From contig JBDHTX010000006.1 in NCBI GenBank assembly GCA_039808885.1, positions 62,001 through 126,000 on the forward strand: a DNA stretch of 64,000 bases, read 5' to 3'. The position numbers were made by a program, and so were the translations under genes. Numbering within the stretch: position 1 is the stretch's first letter; every line of letters starts with the position of its first letter. This DNA is from Dongia_A sp039808885. Its GTDB lineage: Bacteria; Pseudomonadota; Alphaproteobacteria; Dongiales; Dongiaceae. Below, piece by piece: positions 43,483 through 53,891 of this stretch. The notes beneath the pieces were generated by a model that saw nothing but the letters and a program-made list of their open reading frames with translations, had not been told where the DNA came from and searched no databases.

Positions 43483-43496
43483 TGACCGAATGGTCA
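43483..43496. promoter_or_regulatory. Candidate DeoR operator (autoregulation)
   Basis: TGACC-GAAT-GGTCA, a perfect 5-bp dyad, ends 15 bases before the ATG of the DeoR gene. TGAC half-sites recur upstream of the ABC operon (44368-44389) that this regulator probably controls, which supports a shared operator. Inferred. Confidence 0.5.
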
Positions 43497-43511
43497 CTGG
43501 CGGTTCGGGCA

Positions 43512-44306
43512 ATGAAACCACAAGAACGGCGTGAGCGCATCGCGACCCTGGTGCGGGAAACCACTCGGGTCAGCGTCGAGGAATTGGCGGAACTCCTGGG
43601 CACGTCGCACGAGACGGTGCGACGCGACCTGGCCCTGCTGTCGGAGCGCGGGCTGGTGCGCAAGGTGCACGGCGGCGCGGTCCATGCGCAGACCGCGCTG
43701 GAAAGCTCGTTCGGCGACCGCACCATGACGGCGCGCAACGAGAAGGTGGCGATCGGCCGCCGCGCGGCGCAGCTGTTTCAGCCGGGCGACAGCATCTTCA
43801 TCGATTCCGGCTCGACCACCGCCGCCTTCGCCGAGGCGCTCGGCAAGGCAGGCCACTTCTCGGTCATCACCAATTCCCTGCTGGTGGCGAACGAGCTGTG
43901 GAAAGCCCCGATCCGCAGCGATATCTACCTCCTCGGCGGCCGCTTCTTCGGCGAGGGGCACGAGACGCTCGGCCCGCTGGCGATCGAGGAGATCCAGCGC
44001 CTGCGCGTCGACCACGCGGTGCTCACCATCGGCGCCATCGACCCGGCCGGCCGCTGCATGGATTTCAATGCCGACGAGACCTACATCGCCCGCGCCATGC
44101 TGGCGAGCGCGCGGCAGACCACCATCCTCGCCGATTCCTCCAAGCTCGGCCGGCACGCCTTGTTCGAGGTCTGCGATGCCAAGCAGATCCAGCGCCTGGT
44201 GACCGACCAGCTGCCGGCAGGCCCGCTGGCCGAGGCGCTGCGGGCGGCGGGCGTCGAGATACTGACGGCTGACAGCCATCCCCGGGAAATTGCCCGTCGC
44301 GCCTAG
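43512..44306 (+). CDS. DeoR/GlpR-family transcriptional repressor
   Basis: 264 residues from ATG 43512. N-terminal winged helix with the DeoR signature RVSVEELAELLGTSHETVRRDL and ERGLVRKVHGGAV. The C-terminal DeoRC sensor domain has FIDSGSTTAAFAEAL, VITNSLLVANEL, LGGRFFGEGHETLGPLA, DHAVLTIGAID and TTILADSSKLGR, which bind phosphorylated sugars in this family. Lies 147 bp upstream of a family-5 ABC importer operon in the same direction. The effector is probably a sugar phosphate or related metabolite of the imported substrate. Confidence 0.93.
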   Translation: MKPQERRERIATLVRETTRVSVEELAELLGTSHETVRRDLALLSERGLVRKVHGGAVHAQTALESSFGDRTMTARNEKVAIGRRAAQLFQPGDSIFIDSGSTTAAFAEALGKAGHFSVITNSLLVANELWKAPIRSDIYLLGGRFFGEGHETLGPLAIEEIQRLRVDHAVLTIGAIDPAGRCMDFNADETYIARAMLASARQTTILADSSKLGRHALFEVCDAKQIQRLVTDQLPAGPLAEALRAAGVEILTADSHPREIARRA

Positions 44307-44366
44307 CGGAACTCGACTTGGTGTGGGTTTACCAACATTAAAGTTGCATGAACGGTCATTTATGCG

Positions 44367-44395
44367 TTGACTATGTGACCACTTAGTCATCTTAT
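44367..44395 (+). promoter_or_regulatory. Promoter with overlapping inverted repeat upstream of the ABC importer operon
   Basis: TTGACT (44367-44372), 17-base spacer, TCTTAT (44390-44395). The inverted repeat TGACTA-N10-TAGTCA (44368-44389) fills the -35 and spacer, so a repressor bound there would block RNA polymerase. A further GGTCA is at 44354-44358. Together with the TGACC-N4-GGTCA dyad before the DeoR gene, this supports repression by that regulator. The sequence is seen; the regulation is inferred. Confidence 0.55.
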
Positions 44396-44453
44396 GCTCC
44401 TCGAACAGAGGGAAAGGCGTCGCTCGACGCCGCACAACAGGGGAGGGAAAACC

Positions 44454-46466
44454 GTGCAAACTACAGGGAAATCAAAGATTACACGTCGTCCGGCGGCGTT
44501 TCTCGCAGTCGCCGCGTTTCTTGGAACCTTCGGCGCAACCAGCGTTTATGCGCAATGTCCCACAGTGGCAGACCCGCAGAACCTTAAAGGTGCGTATCCC
44601 GAGCAGGTCGAGGTGGAAGAGGCCGCAGCCGCGGACGTCAAGCTGACCTACACCGACAACCCGATCTTTGCCGCCGACGTGAAGGCCGGCAAATTGCCGC
44701 CGGTGGCCCAGCGCCTGCCGGAGGAGCCGCTGATCGAGCTGCCCTACAGCGAGTGCGGCGTCTATGGCGGCACCCTGAACGGCCTCGCCCGCGCGCCCGA
44801 ATCGGGCACCTCCGACATCCTCAGCTGGCGCCAGGTGAGCCTGGTGCGCATCTCCGACGACCTGAAGACCATCGTGCCCAGCGTCGCCAAGGCCTGGAAA
44901 TGGGCCGACGACTACAAGTCGATCGAGTTCACCCTGCGCAAGGGCCACAAGTGGTCGGACGGCGAGCCCTTCACCGCCGATGACGTGGTGTTCTTCTTCA
45001 ACGACATCGTCGGCAACAAGGACCTGCACCCGGACATCACCACCGAATGGGGCATCAACCCGAAGGCGGAGAAGATCGACGACACCCATGTGAAGCTGAG
45101 CTTCGACGAGCCCTTCCCGGGCCTGCTCACCTACATGGCGACCAGCGGCTCGTATTTCGCGCCCTTCGCGCCGAAGCACCACTTCGCAAAATACCACCTC
45201 ACCTACAATCCGAAGGCGGATGAGGAGGCGAAGGCCGCCGGCTTCGAGAGCTGGGTGAAGGAGTTCAACACCTTCTACAACGTGTGGAAGGATGCCGAGA
45301 CCCTGACCCCGCACGCGCTCACGGTGCCGACGCTGGAAAGCCACATCATCGAGGTCGATCCCGACACCCAGCGCCGCATGTTCAAGGCCAATCCGTACTA
45401 CTTCAAGGTCGACTCGTCGGGCCAGCAACTGCCCTATATCGACCACCACTTCGAGCGCTTCTTGAACTCCGACCTGCAGACCCTGGCGATCCTGAACGGC
45501 GAGGTCGACTACAAGGCGCAGGGCCCGTCCCTGCCGGAATACCCGACGCTGAAGGAAGGCGAGGCCAAGGGCAAATACGAGGTTCGCCTGGTGCCCGGCT
45601 CGTTCGGCCCGACGCTGAGCTTCAACATCACCCACAACAACCCGAAGCTCCGCGCGATCTACGCGGATCTGCGCTTCCGCCAGGCGATCTCGCATGCCAT
45701 CAATCGCGACGAGATCAACGAGGTGATGTATTTCGGTCTCGGCAAGCCGAGCCAGGGCCTGCCGGCGCAGCTTTCCTTCGTCACCGACGACGACCACAAC
45801 TACATGATCGACTACAACGTCGACAAGGCGAACGCCCTGCTCGACGAGATGGGCATGAAGCGCGGCTCCGACGGGATGCGGACCTATCCCGACGGCTCGC
45901 CCTTCACCATCCTGTGGGAGTACTCCACGCAGATGGCCTTGCCGGAATTCGTCAAGCTGGTGAGCGACTATTTCAAGGCGGTCGGCCTCAACGTCAACGT
46001 CAAGGAGCTGACCAGCGCCGCCACCCGCGAGAACGCCAAGGCGGAGACCTCCGACATCAACATGGAGTGGGACATCCCCTTCGAGCCAACGCTCGTCGCC
46101 GACATCAACCTCTATACCCCGTACTACTCGGAGATCAGCCCGCTGTTCGGCGTGAAGTGGCGGCAATGGTCCGAGACCAACGGCGCCGAGGGCGAGGAGC
46201 CGCCGGCCTGGGCCAAGCGGATGTTCGAGATCGCCAAGGAATGGAAGACGGTGGTCCCGGGCTCCGACCGCTACATCGAGCTCGGCAAGGAGCTGGTGAA
46301 GCTGAACCTGGAGAACATGACCATCATCGGCACCATTGGCGAGGTGCCGAAGCCGATGATCGTCTCCAAGCGCCTGCACAACGTCATCCCGGAGATGAAC
46401 ACGGCGCACTTCAACTTCGGCTACTCCTACGCCTATCGCGCGGATCAGTGGTTCATCAAGGAATAG
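44454..46466 (+). CDS. ABC transporter substrate-binding protein, family 5
   Basis: 670 residues from GTG 44454 after GGGGAGGG; an upstream in-frame ATG gives an implausible N-terminus. Signal peptide of about 33 residues ends SVYAQ. The family-5 (peptide/nickel/oligosaccharide) fold is visible in CGVYGGTLNGLARAPES, AKAWKWADDYKSIEFTLRKG, HKWSDGEPFTADDVVFFFND, LRFRQAISHAINRDEINEVM and TYPDGSPFTILWEYST. At about 670 residues it is longer than DppA (about 535), like the large binding proteins used by rhizobia for oligosaccharides. The DeoR regulator next door makes a sugar-type substrate plausible. Confidence 0.9.
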   Translation: MQTTGKSKITRRPAAFLAVAAFLGTFGATSVYAQCPTVADPQNLKGAYPEQVEVEEAAAADVKLTYTDNPIFAADVKAGKLPPVAQRLPEEPLIELPYSECGVYGGTLNGLARAPESGTSDILSWRQVSLVRISDDLKTIVPSVAKAWKWADDYKSIEFTLRKGHKWSDGEPFTADDVVFFFNDIVGNKDLHPDITTEWGINPKAEKIDDTHVKLSFDEPFPGLLTYMATSGSYFAPFAPKHHFAKYHLTYNPKADEEAKAAGFESWVKEFNTFYNVWKDAETLTPHALTVPTLESHIIEVDPDTQRRMFKANPYYFKVDSSGQQLPYIDHHFERFLNSDLQTLAILNGEVDYKAQGPSLPEYPTLKEGEAKGKYEVRLVPGSFGPTLSFNITHNNPKLRAIYADLRFRQAISHAINRDEINEVMYFGLGKPSQGLPAQLSFVTDDDHNYMIDYNVDKANALLDEMGMKRGSDGMRTYPDGSPFTILWEYSTQMALPEFVKLVSDYFKAVGLNVNVKELTSAATRENAKAETSDINMEWDIPFEPTLVADINLYTPYYSEISPLFGVKWRQWSETNGAEGEEPPAWAKRMFEIAKEWKTVVPGSDRYIELGKELVKLNLENMTIIGTIGEVPKPMIVSKRLHNVIPEMNTAHFNFGYSYAYRADQWFIKE

Positions 46467-46548
46467 GCCGGCGATGCGGGCGGGGCCTCCGGGCCTCGCC
46501 CGCCCTGCCGCCCTCGCCTGAACTCCGTCCGAACCGCGAGCCCGCGAA

Positions 46549-47535
46549 ATGATCACCTTCCTCGCCCGTCGCCTCGGCTACATGGCGATCACGCTGGCGT
46601 TGGTGTCCTTCGTGTCGTTCCTGATCGTGCAAAGCGCGCCCGGGGACTACGCGGAGATCTACGCTGCCCGCAAGGCCAATGCCGGCGCCATCATCAGCCA
46701 GGCCGAGATCGAGAACGTCCGGCACCAGCTGGGCCTCGACCAGCCCTGGTACATCCAGTACGGGCGCTGGGTCGGCAACATCATGCTGCACAACGACTGG
46801 GGCATGAGCTGGGAATGGAAGCGCCCGGTGGGCGAGGTGATCTGGGAGCGCATGCCCCTCACCCTTTCCATCGCCTTCTTCACCCTCATCTTCATGTATT
46901 TCGTCTCGATCCCGGTCGGCATCTACTCGGCGGTGCATCGCTATTCCTTCGGCGACCACGCCGTTTCGCTGCTGGGCTATATCGGCCTGGCGACTCCCAA
47001 TTTCCTGCTCGCCCTCGTGCTCATGTACCTTTCGCAGCACTATTTCGGGCAGAGCGTCGGCGGCCTGTTCTCGCCCGCATTCGAGAATGCGCCGATGAGC
47101 TGGGCCAAGTTCAAGGACATGCTGGCGCATCTCGTCGTGCCGGTGATCGTGCTGGGCACCGGCGGCACCGCCTTCCTCATCCGCGCCATGCGCGCGGCGG
47201 TGCTGGACGAGCTCAATCGCATGTATGTGCTTGCGGCCAGGGCGAGCGGCCTGTCGCCGCTGAAGCTGCTGATCCGCTATCCGGTGCGCATGGCGCTCAA
47301 CCCGATCGCGGCGACGCTCGGCTGGCGGCTGACCTACGTCATCTCCGGCGCGCCGATCGTCGGCTTCGTGCTGGCCCTGCCCGACACCGGGCCGCTGTTC
47401 CTGCATTCGTTGCTGAACCAGGACATGCTGCTGGCCGGGGCGATGATCTTCATCTATTGCGCCCTGACCATCATCGGCACGCTGATCTCCGATCTCCTGC
47501 TGGTCGCCCTCGACCCGCGCATCAAACTGGAATAG
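46549..47535 (+). CDS. ABC transporter permease, DppB type
   Basis: 328 residues. N-terminal helix (MITFLARRLGYMAITLALVSFVSF in parts), large periplasmic loop, then the membrane core with FVSIPVGIYSAVHRYSFGD and the EAA coupling loop YVLAARASGLSPLKLLIRYPVRMALNP. About six helices. Second gene of the DeoR-linked importer, 82 bp after the binding protein and 8 bp before the second permease gene. Confidence 0.93.
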   Translation: MITFLARRLGYMAITLALVSFVSFLIVQSAPGDYAEIYAARKANAGAIISQAEIENVRHQLGLDQPWYIQYGRWVGNIMLHNDWGMSWEWKRPVGEVIWERMPLTLSIAFFTLIFMYFVSIPVGIYSAVHRYSFGDHAVSLLGYIGLATPNFLLALVLMYLSQHYFGQSVGGLFSPAFENAPMSWAKFKDMLAHLVVPVIVLGTGGTAFLIRAMRAAVLDELNRMYVLAARASGLSPLKLLIRYPVRMALNPIAATLGWRLTYVISGAPIVGFVLALPDTGPLFLHSLLNQDMLLAGAMIFIYCALTIIGTLISDLLLVALDPRIKLE

Positions 47536-47543
47536 GGCGCGCC

Positions 47544-48674
47544 GTGAGCCTGATCGACACCTTCCGAATTCTCCGCGCCCGCCCCGGGGCGATCCGCCGC
47601 ACCGACCTCGCCAGCCAGTGGCAGTTGATGTGGTGGCGCTTCCGCAAGCATCGCATGGCGATGGTCGGCATGGTGCTGCTGGGCATTCTTGGCCTGTGCG
47701 TCGTGTTCCCGGGGCCGATCAGCCCCTATGCGCCCGGCGAACGGAATGCGAAATACGTTGCCGGCGCGCCGATGATGCCGCACTTCTTCGAGTCCGACGG
47801 GACGTTCCACCTGCGCCCCTTCGTCTACGGCGTGAAGAGCGACCGCGATCCCGTGACGCTGAAGCTGCGCTACTCCAAGGACGAGAGCAAGATCTGGGAG
47901 ATCGAGTTCTTCGTGCGCGGCGATGCCTACAGCCTGTTCGGCATCCCGCTGGACGTCCATCTGTTCGGCACGCCCGAGGGATTCATCCATCTTTTCGGCA
48001 CGGATTTCACCGGGCTCGACATCTTCTCGCGCACCATCTACGCCTGTCGCGTGTCGCTCAGCGTCGGGTTCGTCGGCGTGCTCGTGTCGTTCGTCCTCGG
48101 CGCGGCGATCGGTGGCGCCGCCGGCTATTTCGGCGGCCAGTTCGACAACATCGTCATGCGGGTGATCGAATTCATCCGCTCGATCCCGACCCTGCCGCTC
48201 TGGCTCGCCTTGGCGGCGGCCCTGCCGCGGGATTGGGGGCCGCTGCCGACCTATCTCGCCGTCACCGCCATTCTCGCCCTGCTGGGCTGGACCTGGCTGG
48301 CTCGCACGGTGCGCAGCAAGCTGCTGGCGACGCGGCACGAGGATTTCGTGCTGGCGGCGCGGCTTTCCGGGTGCTCGGATTTCCGCATCATCCGGCGGCA
48401 CCTGCTGCCGTCCTTCATGAGCTACCTGATCGTCGACACCTCGATCGCCTTCCCGGAGATCCTGCTGGCGGAGACCTCGCTCTCCTTCCTCGGCCTCGGT
48501 CTGCGCGAGCCGGTGGAGAGCTGGGGCGTGCTGCTCTATGCCGCGCAGAGCATCCGTTCGGTCGACCAGGCGCCGTGGCTGATGATTCCCGGCATTTTCG
48601 TCATCGTCGCGGTCCTCGCCTTCAATTTCCTCGGCGACGGCCTGCGCGATGCCGCCGACCCCTACTCGAAGTAG
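47544..48674 (+). CDS. ABC transporter permease, DppC type
   Basis: 376 residues from GTG 47544. N-terminal cytoplasmic segment and first helix (MAMVGMVLLGILGLCVVFPGPI), then a periplasmic insertion of about 110 residues, larger than in DppC, with SDRDPVTLKLRYSKDESKIW. The permease core includes RTIYACRVSLSVGFVGVLVSF, the EAA loop EDFVLAARLSGCSDFRIIRRHLLPS and ETSLSFLGLGLREPVESWG. Six helices predicted. The enlarged loop probably contacts the large binding protein. Confidence 0.93.
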   Translation: MSLIDTFRILRARPGAIRRTDLASQWQLMWWRFRKHRMAMVGMVLLGILGLCVVFPGPISPYAPGERNAKYVAGAPMMPHFFESDGTFHLRPFVYGVKSDRDPVTLKLRYSKDESKIWEIEFFVRGDAYSLFGIPLDVHLFGTPEGFIHLFGTDFTGLDIFSRTIYACRVSLSVGFVGVLVSFVLGAAIGGAAGYFGGQFDNIVMRVIEFIRSIPTLPLWLALAAALPRDWGPLPTYLAVTAILALLGWTWLARTVRSKLLATRHEDFVLAARLSGCSDFRIIRRHLLPSFMSYLIVDTSIAFPEILLAETSLSFLGLGLREPVESWGVLLYAAQSIRSVDQAPWLMIPGIFVIVAVLAFNFLGDGLRDAADPYSK

Positions 48675-48679
48675 CGCCG

Positions 48680-49692
48680 ATGATGCACAGCCCAAAGCCC
48701 GTCCTCGAAGTCAGCGACCTGGCGATCGCGCTGCGCCAGGATGACGCCGTCGTGCCGATCGTCGAGGACATCTCCTTCACCCTCGGCCGCGGCGAAGTCC
48801 TGGCCCTGGTCGGCGAAAGCGGTTCGGGCAAGAGCGTCACGGCGCTGTCGCTCATGCAGCTGCTGAGCCGGGAGCTGGCCATTACCAGGGGCCGCATTCT
48901 GCTGCATGGCGAGAACGGCGGGGAAACCGACATCGTCAAGCTCGGCGCCGCCGGCCGCGCCATCGAAGCGATCCGTGGCCAGCGCATGGGCATGATCTTC
49001 CAGGAGCCAATGAGCTCCTTCTCTCCCATTCACACGATCGGGGCGCAGATCACCGAGGTGGTGCTGATCCACGAGAAGGTGACCATGCGCGAGGCGCGTG
49101 CGCGGGCGGCCGATCTCCTGGAGAAGGTCGGCATTCCCGACCCGAAGGGCGCGCTGGACCGCTATCCGCAGGAATTCTCCGGCGGCATGCGGCAACGGGC
49201 GATGATCGCCCGCGCGCTCATCTGCGGCCCCAGCCTGCTCATCGCCGACGAGCCGACCACCGCCCTCGACGTCACCATCCAGAGCCAGATCCTCGACCTG
49301 ATGCGCAAGATCAAGGGCGAACTGGGCATGGCGATCCTGTTCATCACCCACGACCTCGGCATCGTGGCCCAGATGGCCGACCGGGTCGCCATCATGTATG
49401 CCGGCCGCATCGTCGAGAGCGGGCCCGTCGGCGACATCTTCCGCGCCCCGGCGCATCCCTACACCCGGGCGCTGCTGGATGCGGTGCCGCGGCTGGGCGA
49501 CATCGATCGCGGCCGCAAGATCCATCCGATCTCGGGCAGCATCCCGAACATTTTCGATATGTCGCGCGGCTGCCGGTTCCATCCGCGCTGTCCGCGGGCG
49601 GTGCAGCCGATCTGCGCCGAGGCGCCGCCGCCGGTCTTCGCATCCGGCCGGCATTCGGTCGCCTGCATCCACGGCGAAGCGGAGCTGGCGCG

Positions 49693-49696
<4 letters not shown>
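48680..49696 (+). CDS. ABC transporter ATPase, DppD type
   Basis: 338 residues from ATG 48680. Walker A GESGSGKSVTAL, signature EFSGGMRQRAMIARAL, Walker B LLIADEPTTALDV, switch LFITHDLGIVAQMADR, and the C-terminal oligopeptide transporter extension with CRFHPRCPRAVQPICAEAPP, whose cysteines bind a 4Fe-4S cluster in some members. Overlaps the next ATPase by ATGA. Confidence 0.95.
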
Positions 49697-50731
<1,035 letters not shown>

Positions 50732-50745
<14 letters not shown>

Positions 50746-50767
50746 AAGAGCGTCGCCGTCTAGAAGC
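50732..50767. repeat. 18-bp tandem duplication spanning the ends of two convergent genes
   Basis: GCGTCGCCGTCTAGAAGA (50732-50749) is followed by GCGTCGCCGTCTAGAAGC (50750-50767), identical at 17 of 18 positions. The first copy contains the stop codon of the DppF-type gene; the second contains the stop of the minus-strand hydrolase (50760-50762). A recent slippage event has placed the same sequence at both 3' ends. Confidence 0.85.
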
Positions 50768-51698
50768 GCGTCGCCAGGAAGCGGAGCGCCACTTCGTCAT
50801 GCCATGGCCGGGAGAGGCCGAGGGCATGGAACCCGACATGGCCGCCGGACCAGGGCATGAGCAGCCGCACGGCTTTCGCCTTGCCCCAATCGATGACGCG
50901 GAACGAAGCCACCGGGATCCAGGGATCGTCCTTGGCATGGATGACCAGGGTCGGCGTGCGGATGGCGCCCAGGCGCGGCCCGGCGGAGCATTGGGCATAG
51001 TAGTCCAGCGCATCCCTGAAACCGTTGGCCGGCGCCACCACGCGGTCGTCGAACTCCAGGATGGTGGCGATGTCGGGATCGCTCGGGCGCTCCTCCCGCA
51101 TGCGGGTCAGCAGGTAGTCGTGATAGCGGCGGTTGCGCCGCATCGCGATGCGCCGCTGCGCCGCATGCAGATCGATCGGCGGCGACACGGCGATGGCGGC
51201 GCGCAGATGCGCCAGGCTGCCCCGCTCCGCCAGGTATTTCAGCAGCACATTCGCGCCGAGCGAATAGCCGATGGCGGCAAGGCCGTCCTTCGCCAGGTCG
51301 CCGCCCATGCTGCCGAGCACGGCGAGCAGATCCTCGCTGCGTCCGGCGTGGTAGAAGGCCTTGGTCCTGCCCTGGCTCGGCCCGGCCCCGCGCCAGTTCA
51401 GCCGCAGGATCGGGTAGCCGGCCTTCAGCAGCTCGCTGCCGGTGACGCGCACGTAGGAACTTTCCTCGCAGCCGGTCAGTCCGTGCAGCAGCAGGACCAG
51501 CGGCTTGCCGCGTTCCTCGGTCGGGCGATGCAGCATGCCCAGCAATTCGTCGCCGGTGCCGTCCTTCATGGCGAAGGTCATGCGCTCGCCCGGCCACGGC
51601 GCCAGCACGTCGCCGGGCGGGCGCAGGAAATTGCGCAAAGTCTGCAGATCGCCGCCGATCCAGGGAAGGCGCGGCACGAAACCCGGCACCGCAATCAT
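50760..51698 (-). CDS. Alpha/beta hydrolase, YheT-like
   Basis: 312 residues from ATG 51698. YheT-type hydrolase fold: LVLLLHGLTGCEESSYV, RLNWRGAGPSQGRTKAFYHAG, the nucleophile elbow GYSLGANVLLKYLAE (Ser), TPTLVIHAKDDPWIPV (Asp) and SGGHVGFHAL (His). Family members are poorly characterised esterases. Start overlaps the stop of the upstream alpha/beta hydrolase by ATGA, so two unrelated hydrolases of the same superfamily are coupled. Confidence 0.88.
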   Translation of the reverse strand: MIAVPGFVPRLPWIGGDLQTLRNFLRPPGDVLAPWPGERMTFAMKDGTGDELLGMLHRPTEERGKPLVLLLHGLTGCEESSYVRVTGSELLKAGYPILRLNWRGAGPSQGRTKAFYHAGRSEDLLAVLGSMGGDLAKDGLAAIGYSLGANVLLKYLAERGSLAHLRAAIAVSPPIDLHAAQRRIAMRRNRRYHDYLLTRMREERPSDPDIATILEFDDRVVAPANGFRDALDYYAQCSAGPRLGAIRTPTLVIHAKDDPWIPVASFRVIDWGKAKAVRLLMPWSGGHVGFHALGLSRPWHDEVALRFLATRF

Positions 51699-52549
51699 GC
51701 CTGGTTCCGCAGCCAATCTTCGACCAGGTCGATCTGATCGCCGGACATCAAGGCCGGCGCATGGCCGATGCCGGGCAGTTCCACCAGCTTCGCCTGCGGC
51801 CCGCGCTGGGTCATCTCCCGCGCGGTCTCCGCCTTCAGGAGATCGGACTCCGCGCCGCGCAGCGCCAGCACCGGGCAGGCGATGCGATCCCAGACCGGCC
51901 AGAGATCGACATCCTCGATGCGCTCCCGGACGTTGTTGACGATGGTGGGATCGTAGGCCAGGCCATAGGAACCATCCGGCAGCCGGCGATGGCCGTGCCG
52001 CGCCATCTCGTACCAGTCGCGATCGGTCAGCGGCCCGAAGGGCGCATGGACCTTGCGCATGTGGCGCTCGACCGCCTCGAGCGAGGAGAAACGGTTGTCG
52101 AGGCCGACATAGTCGGCGATGCGCTGCAGGGCCGCCTTCGGAATGAAGGGGCCGACGTCGTTGACCAGCAGGGAGCGCAGCGGCGTGCCCGCCTGCGCCG
52201 CCAGCAGCATGCCGAGAAACCCGCCCATCGAGGTGCCGATCCAATGCACCCGGTCGACATCGAGGCGGGCGAGCAGCGCCGTCATGTCGATCTGGTACTG
52301 GCTATAGGAATAGTCGGCCGGGTCGCGCAGCCATGCGCTGCCGCCGCGCCCCACGACGTCGACGGTGACCACGCGGTAGCGTGACGCGAGGCGCTCCGCG
52401 AGGCGGTCGAAGTCATGCGCGTTGCGGGTCAGGCCGTGGACGCAGACGACCGTTTCCGCGGCTCTCGGATCGCCCCAGTCGAAGTAGCGGATGCGGTGGA
52501 AGCCGCTGCGGCTGAGGCCGAGGAAGAAATGTTCTGACGGGGTGATCAT
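51695..52549 (-). CDS. Alpha/beta hydrolase
   Basis: 284 residues. Canonical hydrolase: VVCVHGLTRNAHDFDRLAERL (oxyanion hole), VDVVGRGGSAWL, nucleophile elbow WIGTSMGGFLGMLLA (Ser), acid in CPVLALRGAESDLL and His in LPGIGHAPALM. Resembles lipolytic or C-C bond hydrolases used in aromatic degradation, but the specificity cannot be assigned. Coupled to the YheT-like gene downstream and 27 bp after the ornithine decarboxylase gene. Confidence 0.88.
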   Translation of the reverse strand: MITPSEHFFLGLSRSGFHRIRYFDWGDPRAAETVVCVHGLTRNAHDFDRLAERLASRYRVVTVDVVGRGGSAWLRDPADYSYSQYQIDMTALLARLDVDRVHWIGTSMGGFLGMLLAAQAGTPLRSLLVNDVGPFIPKAALQRIADYVGLDNRFSSLEAVERHMRKVHAPFGPLTDRDWYEMARHGHRRLPDGSYGLAYDPTIVNNVRERIEDVDLWPVWDRIACPVLALRGAESDLLKAETAREMTQRGPQAKLVELPGIGHAPALMSGDQIDLVEDWLRNQA

Positions 52550-52576
52550 CGAGGCCCGCGCGTCACGTCACACGTA

Positions 52577-53728
52577 TCATTTCACGTGGCCGATCGGATC
52601 GTCGTGCACGGTGATCCAGGTCTCCGGATAGAAGCCGTTGAAGCGCGTCGCATTGGCGTTGGAATAGGCGCCGAGCCGGTCGATCTCGATCCAGTCGCCT
52701 TCGTCGATGTCGGCGGGGAGCGGAATCTTGTACGGCAGCACGTCGAGGGAATCGCAGGTCGGGCCCGACACGGTGAAGTCCATATACTCCCGCGCATGCT
52801 CGCCCTTCAGCCGCCACATCCGCGCCGGCAGCTTGATGCCGCCCTGCACGGTCTCGGACAGCGCGCCATAGATGCCGTCGTTGATATAGAGCTTGTCCTC
52901 CTTGCGCAGCTGCACCTGGGTCACCAGCGAGGCGCCGTCGGCCACCAGGGCGCGGCCGGGCTCGCACATCAGGACACAGTCGCGGCGGAGATGGATGCTC
53001 TTGGCGGCGTCTTCGATGGTCCGCATGTACTCTTCCAGCGGCGGCATGTTGGTGCCGAGATACTGCGCCGGAAACCCGCCGCCGACATCGAGGGCATGCA
53101 GCTCGACCTGGGCCCTTTCCACCGCCTGGGCGGCGAGATCGATCGCGACGCGATAGGCATCAGGGTCGAGGCATTGCGAGCCGACATGGAAGGCGATGCC
53201 GACCTGGCAGCCGCGCGACTTCGCCTCGCGCAGCATCGCCGCCGCCGCGTCCACGCTGGCGCCGAACTTCGCCGCCAGGTGATAGAGCGTGCCCTGGGCC
53301 GGCGGCGTGGTGATGCGCACGAAGATGGTGAGCCCCTCGCCGCCGTCGGTCTCGTCCAGGATCTTCTCCAGCTCCTTCGGGTGATCGATCACGTACTGGT
53401 CGATGTTGTAGACGCGCGACGCGGTGCCGATGACGGCGCGGCCTTTCACCGGATGCATGAAATAGCAGGCGGCATCGGGCAGGCTCTCGCGCACCTGGGC
53501 GATCTCCGGAAGCGACGCGGTGTCGAAATGCCGGATGCCGGCCTTGTAGAGCGCCGCCAGCACCAGCGGATGCGGATTGCATTTCACCGCATAGAGCACG
53601 CGGCCGGGAAACAGATCGAGGAACCGTTTCGCCGTCGCCGCGATCACATGCGGCCGCAGGCAGAACACGGGGTAGCTCGGCGAGAGCGCCCGCAGCATGG
53701 CCGGAACATCGGCGAATTCTCTGGACAT
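52577..53728 (-). CDS. Ornithine/lysine decarboxylase (fold type III PLP enzyme)
   Basis: 383 residues. Makes putrescine (or cadaverine). PLP lysine Lys49 in LYAVKCNPHPLVL, GIRHFDTASLPEIAQV, the phosphate-binding LHALDVGGGFPAQYLG and EPGRALVADGAS, and the active-site cysteine in VSGPTCDSLDVL followed by IDRLGAYSNANATRFNGF. The length and the CDS motif fit the short ornithine decarboxylases of alphaproteobacteria rather than diaminopimelate decarboxylase. The polyamine theme recurs with the putrescine-type binding protein at 63385. Confidence 0.93.
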   Translation of the reverse strand: MSREFADVPAMLRALSPSYPVFCLRPHVIAATAKRFLDLFPGRVLYAVKCNPHPLVLAALYKAGIRHFDTASLPEIAQVRESLPDAACYFMHPVKGRAVIGTASRVYNIDQYVIDHPKELEKILDETDGGEGLTIFVRITTPPAQGTLYHLAAKFGASVDAAAAMLREAKSRGCQVGIAFHVGSQCLDPDAYRVAIDLAAQAVERAQVELHALDVGGGFPAQYLGTNMPPLEEYMRTIEDAAKSIHLRRDCVLMCEPGRALVADGASLVTQVQLRKEDKLYINDGIYGALSETVQGGIKLPARMWRLKGEHAREYMDFTVSGPTCDSLDVLPYKIPLPADIDEGDWIEIDRLGAYSNANATRFNGFYPETWITVHDDPIGHVK

Positions 53729-53891
53729 CCGTCACCCTTGTGTGCGCAGAGCGCGTTGGCGGCGCTTGATCGCGGGGATTTGTCGCGTTTTAGCGCAAGC
53801 CGGCTGGCTTGTCGATGCAAGGGGGCTGGTTTCAAGGTCATGATTCCGATATGAAAACGGGCCGCCTTCCCTTCGCGAGTGCCTGCCGATC

